From the IMG/VR virus record IMGVR_UViG_3300043353_000046, positions 1 through 53,938 of that record: 53,938 nt of DNA; one strand, given 5' to 3'. This stretch comes from a virus. The notes beneath the pieces are model-generated. The model made no database searches. It was not told the origin of the DNA and saw only the letters and a program-made list of their open reading frames with translations. Position numbers and translations under genes: made by a program. Positions 39,910-47,468 of this stretch are shown here, piece by piece; the stretch's first letter is position 1, and every line of letters starts with the position of its first letter.

Positions 39910-40743
39910 CTACTCGCTGTCTTCCTCTTCCGCGATGGCGATGATGCCCTTCTTCGCGTTGAAGGTCCAACCCGCTTCCGTCGCCAGGAACTCGTCGGAG
40001 GTCGCCAGGATGCGAATCTCCTCACGGTTCTCGTGCTTCAGCAGCTTCTGCGTGACCTTCATGGCCAGCTTCGACTTCGCCACCTGACCGTCGTTGGCCG
40101 CGAGGACCGCGAGCACGACGTCTGTGGCTTCCTGGGTGAAGTCCGGTTCCGCCGACTTCTTGGCCTTGCCAGCGGCAGGCTTCGCGGCCGACTTTCCGGC
40201 AGCCGGCTTCGCAGCCTTGCCCGGCAGGTCGTACACGTTGGTGATGACAAGGTCCTGACGGTTGAACGTCTTGCCGTCCTTGCCCACGCGCTTGCCGAGC
40301 TTCTTGGTCAGCTCGTCGTTCGTCTTCTGCTCGAAGCGAACCCGCGTGCCGATGATGGCCTCGAAGTTGATTTCGTCCTCGGGCAGGTTCTCCTCCGGGA
40401 AGCCCGCCGCGCAGAGGCTGGCGATGAGGGTCGTGAATGCGACTCCCGCGCCCAGCTCCCGACCGTCTTCGTTCGGGGTCAACGTCAGCCCATCCTCGCT
40501 GATGGTGAAGTCGTCGAAGCCGCCCACGAACAGGGTCGTGAAGACAGTCTCTTCCGCGCCGTCGACCTTCACGCCGAGCAGGCAGTTGATGGCGTGGAAG
40601 CGGACCTTGCCCGTCTTCGGGTCTTTGGTCGCCTTGTACGCCTCACCGTTGAACTCGTCGGTGAACTCGTAGCTGACGATGACGCCGTCGACACCGTTGA
40701 GAAAACCGCCGCCCTTTTTGAAGCTTGAGGGACGCGCACCCAT
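39910..40743 (-). CDS. Putative ssDNA-binding / recombination protein
   Basis: A 277-residue protein beginning MGARPSSFKKGGGFLNG. Residues 15-170 form a strand-rich domain. Residues 172-195 are a linker of Lys/Ala/Pro repeats (AAKPAAGKSAAKPAAGK). A second domain of about 75 residues looks like a winged helix and ends in the acidic tail EEEDSE. An acidic C-tail and a place in a recombination operon with Sak4 and nuclease genes suit an SSB-like protein, but no OB-fold signature is certain. Confidence 0.55.
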   Translation of the reverse strand: MGARPSSFKKGGGFLNGVDGVIVSYEFTDEFNGEAYKATKDPKTGKVRFHAINCLLGVKVDGAEETVFTTLFVGGFDDFTISEDGLTLTPNEDGRELGAGVAFTTLIASLCAAGFPEENLPEDEINFEAIIGTRVRFEQKTNDELTKKLGKRVGKDGKTFNRQDLVITNVYDLPGKAAKPAAGKSAAKPAAGKAKKSAEPDFTQEATDVVLAVLAANDGQVAKSKLAMKVTQKLLKHENREEIRILATSDEFLATEAGWTFNAKKGIIAIAEEEDSE

Positions 40744-41067
40744 TTACACACTCTCCTGGTTGGTGGACGCTGCAGCGTCCGTTGACTGAACTGACTCGGT
40801 GACGAGACCGACGACCGGGGCGCTGGTCGCTTCAATCTCGACGAACTGGCTGGGCTGCTCGTTGATGGCAATGGCGGCATTGGCCATCTGGCAGGCGCGC
40901 TGAATGTCGGTGAACGCGAGGGACTGTTCACGCGAGGGCGGGGTGTTGTCACGGACCACCGTGGCGAAGGCGAGGGCCGCGTCACGGATGGTGACGTAGC
41001 GGGCCGCCTGCGTGCCGAAGGGCGGGTGGTAGGTGAAGATACGTTCCAGACTCGGATTCTTTGCCAC
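40744..41067 (-). CDS. Putative Acb2/Tad1-type cyclic-nucleotide sponge
   Basis: A 107-residue helical protein. The core reads RIFTYHPPFGTQAARYVTI, then a REQSLAFTDIQRACQMANAA segment ending in IAINE. This matches the small phage family with FTYHxP, an SREQSLAxT helix and a WANAAIARN-type end that I associate with Acb2/Tad1-domain proteins. These bind the cyclic di- and trinucleotides of CBASS and related defences and so block the host alarm signal. GTG 41067 (AAGG at 5 bases) gives the family-like start. The frame is open to ATG 41193, which also has a good ribosome site, so a longer form is possible. The tail of about 25 residues is Ser/Thr/Glu-rich. Confidence 0.55.
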   Translation of the reverse strand: MAKNPSLERIFTYHPPFGTQAARYVTIRDAALAFATVVRDNTPPSREQSLAFTDIQRACQMANAAIAINEQPSQFVEIEATSAPVVGLVTESVQSTDAAASTNQESV

Positions 41068-41218
41068 TGTAACCTTTCGAGTAGTGAGTTGCGGGTACCC
41101 AGTGCGACTGCAGTAGTGATGCCAGATGGACCGAACCCCATAGGGTGTGCTCATGAACACGACACGCGCACCCTGTGGTAGGAGGGGAGTCATCGGACCC
41201 CCTCTCCCCAGCCCTCCT

Positions 41219-41863
41219 TCATGCTGTCCTCCTCTGTGGAATGGCTGTACCCATATGACCCCACTGAGCCGCCATCGCTCGGGCTATGCCTAGGAACGTG
41301 CGGCTGCGCTCGTGTGCGCGCTGGGGGCCAGGGGAGGCCAGAAACACCGACTGCTTGCGCAGGTGCTTGGGAATGAGCTTCGTGGGCACGAGCGGGGGCA
41401 ACCCCTTCAGCCACAGACAGGTCGCCTTCTGCTCGGCGTCCCCGAACTGATACGGTTGGATAATCTGTGTGTACTTGCGCCCAATCGCCGCGATGGCATA
41501 GCGATGAGGGATCGGGTTCTCGACCGCTATGAGCGGGATATGGTCGCAGTCCAGGTGCATCTTCAGGAACTTGGCGCCCTCACGCATGGCCGCCTGACGC
41601 TTCTTCCCGTACAGCACGCCCGGTGAGGGGTTGGCCGGCGTCCGATGCAGATGCTGCACCCCTGAGTTCGCCAGATATGTGCAGTCCGGGTGGGCGATGA
41701 GCAGATCCCAGTCGTCGTAGAGGATGTCGCGGATATCCCCTCGGTAGTGCTGGCCGGGAATCTCCGTGTCCCACTTCCAGTCACACGACCACGCGTCGTG
41801 CCCGAGTTTGCGGAACTCCTCACGGATGCGACCAGAGAACTCCTCGGCAATCAGCACCCTCAC
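41219..41863 (-). CDS. DNA cytosine methyltransferase-like protein
   Basis: A 214-residue protein. VLIAEEFSGRIREEFRKLGH is an AdoMet-binding motif I variant of the type common in phage cytosine-modifying proteins. It is followed by DAWSCDWKWD, GDIRDILYDDWDLLIAHPDC and TYLANSG. The Pro-Asp-Cys region resembles a PC catalytic loop, although the usual P-P/S-C order is changed. GTG 41863 overlaps the helicase stop (GTGA). It probably modifies phage DNA or pretreats host DNA. Confidence 0.75.
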   Translation of the reverse strand: MRVLIAEEFSGRIREEFRKLGHDAWSCDWKWDTEIPGQHYRGDIRDILYDDWDLLIAHPDCTYLANSGVQHLHRTPANPSPGVLYGKKRQAAMREGAKFLKMHLDCDHIPLIAVENPIPHRYAIAAIGRKYTQIIQPYQFGDAEQKATCLWLKGLPPLVPTKLIPKHLRKQSVFLASPGPQRAHERSRTFLGIARAMAAQWGHMGTAIPQRRTA

Positions 41864-43488
41864 TGGACGCGCCTTTGTAACGACGGTGTACCCCTGACGA
41901 TGCCGAGATAGGAGATGGCGCGGGTGGTCGCCACATATTCTAGGTTCTGTTCCTCCTGATTGACTCCCCGCCGATACAGCGAGTCCCACAGCAAGTAGAC
42001 CTTCTGCGCTTCCAGCCCCTTGGCCTTGTGGATGGAGCTGCAGACCACGTGGGTGGCATCAGGGTCGTCGGTGAAGAGGTGGTCGCAGTTGGCCATGACC
42101 TGCCGCATCGTGTCGGCATCTTCCATCAGCGCCCGCAGCATGTCAGCCTGGTCGCGGGTCTGATCGACTAGCTGCAGCTCGCCAAAGGAGGCATAGCGAG
42201 TGGTCATTTTGCGTTCCCAGGCGTCGATGGCGTTGAGAGCGTCCGTTACCGGCGTCCACGACTCCACCTTGCAACGCTTCAGGATGCTCAGGATGCCGGC
42301 GCCGATGTCCCGGCCTGCCATCCGTGCCCGCACCCCATTACGCAGCAGACGCAGCGTGAGGCTGACCAGCGGGGCATTCAGGCGCGAGAGGACGAAGTCG
42401 CCGGGTTTGACCAGTTGGAGCAGGTCCCCGTCCTCGACATCCTCTACGATGCCCACGGGGTTGGCTGGACCGGCCTCGAAGTCTGGCACCAGCAGGCGCG
42501 CACGCTCGACGATGGACTGGCCACAGCGGTAGGTGGTGGTCAGGGGCAGCTCCAGCGCATTGAGTTCCGTCTTCAGCCGGTCGAGCGATCCCGTGTCCGC
42601 GCCCCTGAACGCATAGATGGCCTGGCGGTCGTCCCCGACGAAGCAGAGGCGGCCGTCACACACGCGCTGGACAATCTCCAGCTGCGCCTTCGTCATGTCC
42701 TGCGCTTCATCCACCACCACGAGCTGGTAGTCCTTGGTCAGCAGGTCCCACGCGAGCGGCAGATAGATCATGTCCGCGAAGTCGATGCCCACTTCGTAGC
42801 GGGGCGGGTTCTCCTTCGCATACGCCATTGCCTCACTGGCCCACTTCACGATGTGGTCGACGGTGAACTTGGGCGCCCAGCCCTCCGAGGGTTCGAGATT
42901 AAAGAACAGCGCCAGCTTCAGCAGGGCATCGGTGGAGTAGCCGCCCTCGACGGTCGGGCACATCTCGCGCCCTTTCGTGTGCAGCAGACTCACCAGCTTC
43001 TTCATCTGGTAGGGCGTACCAATGGGCACCACCTTGTCGGTCAGGAAGTCGGCCCGCTTGCTGGTGGGCTTGGCTACCTGCAGGCCGCGCCAGTTCCGCA
43101 TGATGGCGCGCATGCCGATCCCATGCAGAGTCTTCGCTTCCGCCCGCGAGTTGGTGATCTTCTGGTTCAGCGTGTCTGCGATACCCTTGTTGAACGCACA
43201 GACGAGAATGCTTTCCTCGGGCGCTCGATTCACGCCCTCGACGATGGTGGTCGTTTTGCCCGTGCCGGCGCGAGCCCGCACGATGAGATTGGTGCGGTCC
43301 TCGTCCTCACCTATCAGGCAGGGATAGCAGGGCTTTGGGCCATACTCTGTCTCGTACTCAGCCCGGTCACCACAGATGGCACACTTACCCTCGAACCACC
43401 AGAAGATGGCCTGTTGAGCCGTCGACCAGGTGGGCGCTTTCACTTCCTCGACTTCGACCGCTTTGAAACTACTCGGCCGCGCACCCAT
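41860..43488 (-). CDS. UvrD/Rep-like superfamily 1 helicase
   Basis: A 542-residue protein. It starts MGARPSSFKAVEVEE, then has a four-Cys zinc region (CAIC...CYPC, about 37-57). The SF1A helicase motifs follow: I, RARAGTGKTTT; Ia, VCAFNKG; II, VVDEAQDM; III, FVGDDRQAIYAFRGA; IV, TTYRCGQ; V, SSIHKAKGLEA; and VI, YVATTRA. It unwinds DNA for replication or recombination. The length is shorter than UvrD, lacking large 1B/2B inserts. Confidence 0.93.
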   Translation of the reverse strand: MGARPSSFKAVEVEEVKAPTWSTAQQAIFWWFEGKCAICGDRAEYETEYGPKPCYPCLIGEDEDRTNLIVRARAGTGKTTTIVEGVNRAPEESILVCAFNKGIADTLNQKITNSRAEAKTLHGIGMRAIMRNWRGLQVAKPTSKRADFLTDKVVPIGTPYQMKKLVSLLHTKGREMCPTVEGGYSTDALLKLALFFNLEPSEGWAPKFTVDHIVKWASEAMAYAKENPPRYEVGIDFADMIYLPLAWDLLTKDYQLVVVDEAQDMTKAQLEIVQRVCDGRLCFVGDDRQAIYAFRGADTGSLDRLKTELNALELPLTTTYRCGQSIVERARLLVPDFEAGPANPVGIVEDVEDGDLLQLVKPGDFVLSRLNAPLVSLTLRLLRNGVRARMAGRDIGAGILSILKRCKVESWTPVTDALNAIDAWERKMTTRYASFGELQLVDQTRDQADMLRALMEDADTMRQVMANCDHLFTDDPDATHVVCSSIHKAKGLEAQKVYLLWDSLYRRGVNQEEQNLEYVATTRAISYLGIVRGTPSLQRRVQ

Positions 43489-43715
43489 CAGTCTCGCTCC
43501 AGTCGGTCATTGCCCATCGATATAGGCGGGGTAAGGCGGTCAGCCGGGACGAACCCGATCAGCTCCGCGACAATGCGCCGGGCGATATCAACGCTCTCCT
43601 GAGCGATGGCATTCTTCTGTGTGGACGTCAGCCGATTGCGACTGTATTCGCCCACCATCCCTGCTGCAATGTTCCCCGCCATGCGGGCCAGACCCGTGTC
43701 GTAGTTCGGCTTCAT
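43488..43715 (-). CDS. Hypothetical helical protein
   Basis: A 75-residue protein, mostly helical (GLARMAGNIAAGMVG...SVDIARRIVAELIG). It overlaps the helicase start by one base. No family is recognised. Confidence 0.6.
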   Translation of the reverse strand: MKPNYDTGLARMAGNIAAGMVGEYSRNRLTSTQKNAIAQESVDIARRIVAELIGFVPADRLTPPISMGNDRLERD

Positions 43716-43825
43716 CAGCTACATCCCTTCTTCGCAAACCACACGACCACCCCGCAGCGCCGGCAGACCTTGAAACTACAGGCGCCAGCATTCGAGGAGA
43801 GATAGACCCACAGGTGATGACACAT
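43715..43825 (-). CDS. Tiny Cys-rich protein
   Basis: A 36-residue protein with CSFKVCRRCGVVVWFAKKGC, a plausible knuckle-type zinc site. Its stop overlaps the next start by one base (TGATG). It follows the perfect hairpin at 43856-43877. Confidence 0.5.
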   Translation of the reverse strand: MCHHLWVYLSSNAGACSFKVCRRCGVVVWFAKKGCS

Positions 43826-43855
43826 CTATCAGTGGACTCTCAGGGAGGGGGATAG

Positions 43856-43877
43856 GGGGGTTATAGTAATAACCCCC
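43856..43877 (-). other. Perfect hairpin between operon genes
   Basis: GGGGGTTAT-agta-ATAACCCCC is a perfect 9-bp stem with a 4-base loop. Neither side has a T-run, so it is not a clear intrinsic terminator. It may stabilise or process the mRNA at the 75-base gap between 43825 and 43901. Confidence 0.55.
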
Positions 43878-43900
43878 ACCACCCCTGCCCGTGAATAGAG

Positions 43901-44401
43901 TTAGTCTTGGCCGGGGGCGGGGGCCAATTGGCCATCCACGCGCACGAACTTGCGGGCCTTCAGCACCTGCAGATTGCGCTTGATGAAGCGGTCGATCCGC
44001 TGGGCCACTGCACGAGCGTGCGCCTTGGTGCCGGGCGTTGTGTCCGCGCAACTGTCGCCCGCGCCATCATTGAACACGCTGTGATAGATGCCGTCACGGC
44101 CCATGAACTCGAACGCGACATCGGGGCCAAGCAGCTTCTCGACAGCCCCAAAGACCGGCCCCGACATCGACCACTCGCGCCCCTTGGCGAGAACACCGAT
44201 CCATCCGGCGAAGCAGCCAACCGTCCCGCAGGCCGGCTTCTGGCCGCCGAAGTAGGCGTCGGGGTTAGTCGAGTCCTCGACAACGGTCCCCATGTCCACG
44301 CGTCTCGGGTCCGCCAGTACCACTCGTTTGACCGCTTGAATCAACCCCAGTGCGGTCTTGGCCCTCGATACCGGAATGACCTGCAGCTTTCTCGTCCTCA
44401 T
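43901..44401 (-). CDS. Hypothetical protein
   Basis: A 166-residue protein. The N-terminus is basic and helical, the middle has a CGTVGCFAGW segment with two Cys residues, and the C-terminal part is Arg-rich. I recognise the general type (short phage proteins with a CGTxGCxAGW motif) but not a function. ATG 44401 overlaps the upstream gene (ATGA). Confidence 0.7.
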   Translation of the reverse strand: MRTRKLQVIPVSRAKTALGLIQAVKRVVLADPRRVDMGTVVEDSTNPDAYFGGQKPACGTVGCFAGWIGVLAKGREWSMSGPVFGAVEKLLGPDVAFEFMGRDGIYHSVFNDGAGDSCADTTPGTKAHARAVAQRIDRFIKRNLQVLKARKFVRVDGQLAPAPGQD

Positions 44402-45363
44402 GCTTCTGCTCCTATCACTGACCACTTGTTGGTCTTCTTGTGTTTACTGACGATGTTCATCTTCCTGACCGTCTGATAGACCTTCATGAACTCTTTGGCG
44501 TCGAGGCCCGTGGCATCCACCCAGGTCTGCCAGCTGCAGGGCTGCTGCTGCCGCAGGATGTCCACGACTGCCTCCGCAGCACTCTGGCGCTCGACAGGGG
44601 CATTGCTGCCCTTCATCACACACGAGTCGGTGCCGGGGACCACCAGCTTCTCCAGCTCGATGTTGTCGAAGTGCTCGGCGTCCTTCTGCTTGTCGCACTC
44701 GAAGGCGACCGTCTCCCCATCCCTGGTGATCTTGATCATCGTGTCGACGCCACCACGAAACGCCGTGGCGCCACGTTCCCGACCGCCATCCAGCCGGGTG
44801 TGATGAATCACCAGCACCGTGCAGCCGAAGCGCTTGCGGAGGATGTCGATGCCCGCAATGAACTTGCCCATGTCCTCGGTCTCGTTCTCGTTGCCGTCGA
44901 AGCAGCGGGCCATCGTGTCGACGATGATCAAGCTAGGTTCGCGGCGAACCTCGTCCTCCAGCCGGCCGAGGAGGGTGACGATCTCGTCGCTGTCAGCGGA
45001 CAACGGCACGCTCTCGATGAGCCACGCGATATCCGCATCTTGGGGCTCGATCTGGTGCGTCACCAGCCAGGCCAGCGCCCGCTTGCCCAGACCAGCCCCA
45101 CCCTCAGCCCCGATGTAAACGACAAACCCCTTCTGCGTCTCCTTGCCCTGCCATGAGGTCCCGGTCGCCACCGACATCGCAATATCGATAGCGATGAAGC
45201 TCTTGTAGGTCTCTGGGGGTCCATACATGCCCACCAGCGCCCCCACCGGCATCACGGGTTCGATCAGCCAGGAGGGGGCAGGCATGTTCAGCAGTTCAAG
45301 CGTGTTGTAGAGGCGCAGTGGACCCGGCGCGGTCAGGGTGAACTGGCGCGGACGACTGCCCAC
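44398..45363 (-). CDS. RepA-like AAA_25 hexameric ATPase / helicase
   Basis: A 321-residue protein of the RSF1010 RepA/DnaB-like type. The Walker A is GPPETYKSF (about 49-57), the Walker B is SLIIVDTMARC (about 143-153), and VIHHTR and GATAFRGGVDTM are the H3/H4-type motifs. A winged helix seems to form the C-terminal 70 residues. It is likely the replicative helicase or its loader. It begins MGSRPRQFT, a variant of the shared N-terminal peptide. GTG 45363 overlaps the upstream stop (TAGTG). Confidence 0.85.
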   Translation of the reverse strand: MGSRPRQFTLTAPGPLRLYNTLELLNMPAPSWLIEPVMPVGALVGMYGPPETYKSFIAIDIAMSVATGTSWQGKETQKGFVVYIGAEGGAGLGKRALAWLVTHQIEPQDADIAWLIESVPLSADSDEIVTLLGRLEDEVRREPSLIIVDTMARCFDGNENETEDMGKFIAGIDILRKRFGCTVLVIHHTRLDGGRERGATAFRGGVDTMIKITRDGETVAFECDKQKDAEHFDNIELEKLVVPGTDSCVMKGSNAPVERQSAAEAVVDILRQQQPCSWQTWVDATGLDAKEFMKVYQTVRKMNIVSKHKKTNKWSVIGAEA

Positions 45364-45755
45364 TAGACAGCCGCGTCGTTAGCAGCTTCAGCAGCGGCGA
45401 AACCTGCCTCCACTTCTGCCGAGGTCGCGAGGTCAGTAGCCTCGATGGCTTCGTCGACCACCTCCTGAACGCCCTCCTGTGTGACCACCCGCACGATGAA
45501 CTTGTTGGGGACAACCGCACCGTCGCAGTCCGTCTTGGCCTCGGTCACCCAGTTCAACATCCGCATCCCCTGCAGCACGGTCTGCATGGTCGCCTGGTTG
45601 ACTTCAATCTCGCCACCCATGGCGCTTAGCACCATGAGCAGGGTCGCGTGGGTCTGGACCAGCCGCTGCGTCTGCTCCTGCAGCGCCCGACGTGCCCGGC
45701 TCAAATTCAACTTCACCCTGCGCTTCTTCCGGCTGTTCCGCGATTCACTCGCCAT
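45363..45755 (-). CDS. Hypothetical protein
   Basis: A 130-residue protein starting at ATG 45755 (AGGAG at 9 bases). A very basic N-terminus (SRNSRKKRRVKLNLSRARRA) is followed by a helical region and an acidic C-terminus rich in Ala/Glu. It could be a DNA-binding or helicase-partner protein. The longer frame upstream overlaps another gene. Confidence 0.65.
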   Translation of the reverse strand: MASESRNSRKKRRVKLNLSRARRALQEQTQRLVQTHATLLMVLSAMGGEIEVNQATMQTVLQGMRMLNWVTEAKTDCDGAVVPNKFIVRVVTQEGVQEVVDEAIEATDLATSAEVEAGFAAAEAANDAAV

Positions 45756-45945
45756 CGGTGCGTGCTCCTGAAAGACTGGGGTTCTCATCTTCCGCCGCGA
45801 TTCTGGGGGTGTAGGTGCGGTGGAGACCGTCGTCACTCGCGACTCCGGTCCCTCCGTGCCTGCTGCCGCCAATCGTGCGGATACGAATCGGTCGCTCTAT
45901 CAGCTCACGACGCTGTTCGGCCGTGAGCGGGGTCACCGTGTCCAT
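45745..45945 (-). CDS. Hypothetical protein
   Basis: A 66-residue protein beginning MDTVTPLTAEQRRELIERPI and having a polar C-terminal half. It overlaps the next gene by 11 bases. No family is recognised. Confidence 0.55.
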   Translation of the reverse strand: MDTVTPLTAEQRRELIERPIRIRTIGGSRHGGTGVASDDGLHRTYTPRIAAEDENPSLSGARTDGE

Positions 45946-45961
45946 GATGGGTCCGGTGTCC

Positions 45962-46165
45962 TTACGCGACGACGAGGCGCACGAGCTTGCCTTCGCGCAC
46001 GATGTTCCAGCAGCCCTGTTTGAGTTCCGCGATGGTGCGCCGAATCGAGGCTGCCGGGTACCCCGTGAACAGGGCGATGTTCTTGACCGACACGCCGGGC
46101 AGCTGGCCGAGGTTGGCATTCCGCAGGACACGCAGGACGGACTCACGAGCGTTGACAGTAACCAT
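45962..46165 (-). CDS. Winged-helix DNA-binding protein
   Basis: A 67-residue protein. VLRVLRNANLGQLPGVSVKN, then IALFTGYPAASIRRTIAELK, is helix-turn-helix in layout, followed by a short two-stranded wing (CWNIVREGKLVRLVV). It resembles the rightward protein at 49452 in general plan. A transcriptional regulator of the early operon is likely. Confidence 0.65.
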   Translation of the reverse strand: MVTVNARESVLRVLRNANLGQLPGVSVKNIALFTGYPAASIRRTIAELKQGCWNIVREGKLVRLVVA

Positions 46166-46168
46166 TAG

Positions 46169-46792
46169 CTATTCTCCTGAAATCGGGTTGACGGGCTCGC
46201 CGGTACCCATAGCAGCTTTCGTGCCACGCAAGGGGACCATGCGTATAGAGGTAGGAACGAAGCGGAGGTACTGTTTCATGTACCCCAAACGAATCAATGC
46301 TGTCCTCTCGGTGATAGGGGAGGTGACACCCGTCGTCGGGTCCGTGCGCTCCCAGGCTGGCGCCACAGCACTCTGGTAGACACACTTGATGCCGTGCTTC
46401 GGATGTTCGTGATAGAGCTTGCGAAGGGCCATCCGGTCCAGACGCTGGCCCTTCTTCCAGCCTGTCAGCTTGTTACCGATGCGGATGCCATTCACCTTGC
46501 GCTGGCGAGTCGTCCAGAGCTTCTTACTGGCTTTGCTGCCCGACTCGCTGGTGAAGCGGTTGGCCCGGCCGCTCGCTTGGGACGCCTTCCCAGCTATCGA
46601 CGCCGCGACCTTGCGGGCGGCTGCCGAGGCGCTGAGGAACCGGACCACGCGCTTCCCCGTGAGAGGATGGATGTTCTCCGCCACCACGAGCTGCCGCTTC
46701 GAATACCTGCGTTGCTTCTGGTCCTTCGGCGGCTTAGGTGGGGGAGCGATGGCTTTGCGGAAGAAGTGGCGGGTAGGCTTAGGGTCCGCCAT
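46169..46792 (-). CDS. Basic hypothetical protein
   Basis: A 207-residue, strongly basic protein (many Lys/Arg, Pro-rich N-terminus). It has no Cys cluster or catalytic motif that I can see. The composition suggests nucleic acid binding. ATG overlaps the upstream stop by one base (TAATG). Confidence 0.65.
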   Translation of the reverse strand: MADPKPTRHFFRKAIAPPPKPPKDQKQRRYSKRQLVVAENIHPLTGKRVVRFLSASAAARKVAASIAGKASQASGRANRFTSESGSKASKKLWTTRQRKVNGIRIGNKLTGWKKGQRLDRMALRKLYHEHPKHGIKCVYQSAVAPAWERTDPTTGVTSPITERTALIRLGYMKQYLRFVPTSIRMVPLRGTKAAMGTGEPVNPISGE

Positions 46793-47007
46793 TACTTTTC
46801 CTCAGTAGAACGATACGCATTGAGCTGCCGACGAAGCGAGCCAATCTCCGTCCAGTCCGCTGACATGCGCCGCTGGCAGTCAACGAACAGGCGAGCTAGT
46901 CCGTTGAGGGTGAAGCCCTGCCCCATTGCGAGATACTTCAGGGCTGTGTCGATTTGATTCGACAGTTCTTCCTCGTCAGGGAGGGACAATTGTTCGATGC
47001 GGTTCAC
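46792..47007 (-). CDS. Hypothetical helical protein
   Basis: A 71-residue helical protein; GTG 47007 overlaps the upstream stop (GTGA). LSLPDEEELSNQIDTALKYL opens the protein. No function is recognised. Confidence 0.6.
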   Translation of the reverse strand: MNRIEQLSLPDEEELSNQIDTALKYLAMGQGFTLNGLARLFVDCQRRMSADWTEIGSLRRQLNAYRSTEEK

Positions 47008-47468
47008 TCGTGCTCTCCCTCAATCACGTTGTACTCGCCCTTACGGGCCAGCTCCTCGGCCGCGTTCTCATGTCGTCCCCGCCACGCAGGGAAGAAGCGA
47101 GGCGATGAGGGTGTCGGCCCCGATAGTAGCTTGGGCGCAACCTCCGCACGCTCCAGTAGGTTTGCAATCGCTCGCAATCGCATGGGCGTCCAGGCGAAGA
47201 GTTCAGTGCCAGGGCGCAAGACGTAACGCCCGTTCTCTATCAGCGTGAAGTGACCCGCGAGCACTCGCAGCCAGGAGGCGTGGGAGGTCTCGTAACTGAC
47301 CTGAGACGGTGTTGGGCCTCTCCCGGCATCGCCAAACTGATAATCTTTCGGCAGGGGCGTGCGGCGATTCTGATGGCTCATAGCTTCCTTCTCTTCAACG
47401 ATGTCCCGGATGAGTTCGCACAGGTCGTGAAGCCCATTGCCGTAGCGAGAGATACCGAGGGTAATCAC
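47004..47468 (-). CDS. Hypothetical protein
   Basis: A 154-residue protein if started at GTG 47468, which overlaps the peptidase stop (TAGTG). ATG 47381 with GAAGGA upstream would give 125 residues beginning MSHQNRRTPLPKDYQFGD. The C-terminal half is helical and basic. No family is recognised. Confidence 0.6.
   Translation of the reverse strand: MITLGISRYGNGLHDLCELIRDIVEEKEAMSHQNRRTPLPKDYQFGDAGRGPTPSQVSYETSHASWLRVLAGHFTLIENGRYVLRPGTELFAWTPMRLRAIANLLERAEVAPKLLSGPTPSSPRFFPAWRGRHENAAEELARKGEYNVIEGEHE

Noticed and set aside
41068-41193. Extension of the sponge gene containing VVFMSTPYGVRSIWHHY
   Set aside because: It faintly resembles a terminase post-Walker B segment, but is short, lacks other motifs and does not fit the small family; kept only as an alternative start.
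42415-43602. 395-codon open frame on the plus strand
   Set aside because: Antisense to the SF1 helicase, which has all motifs intact; the frame lacks a ribosome site and any domain.
43856-43877. Perfect hairpin considered as an intrinsic terminator
   Set aside because: No T-run follows on either strand, and genes continue in the same direction on both sides.
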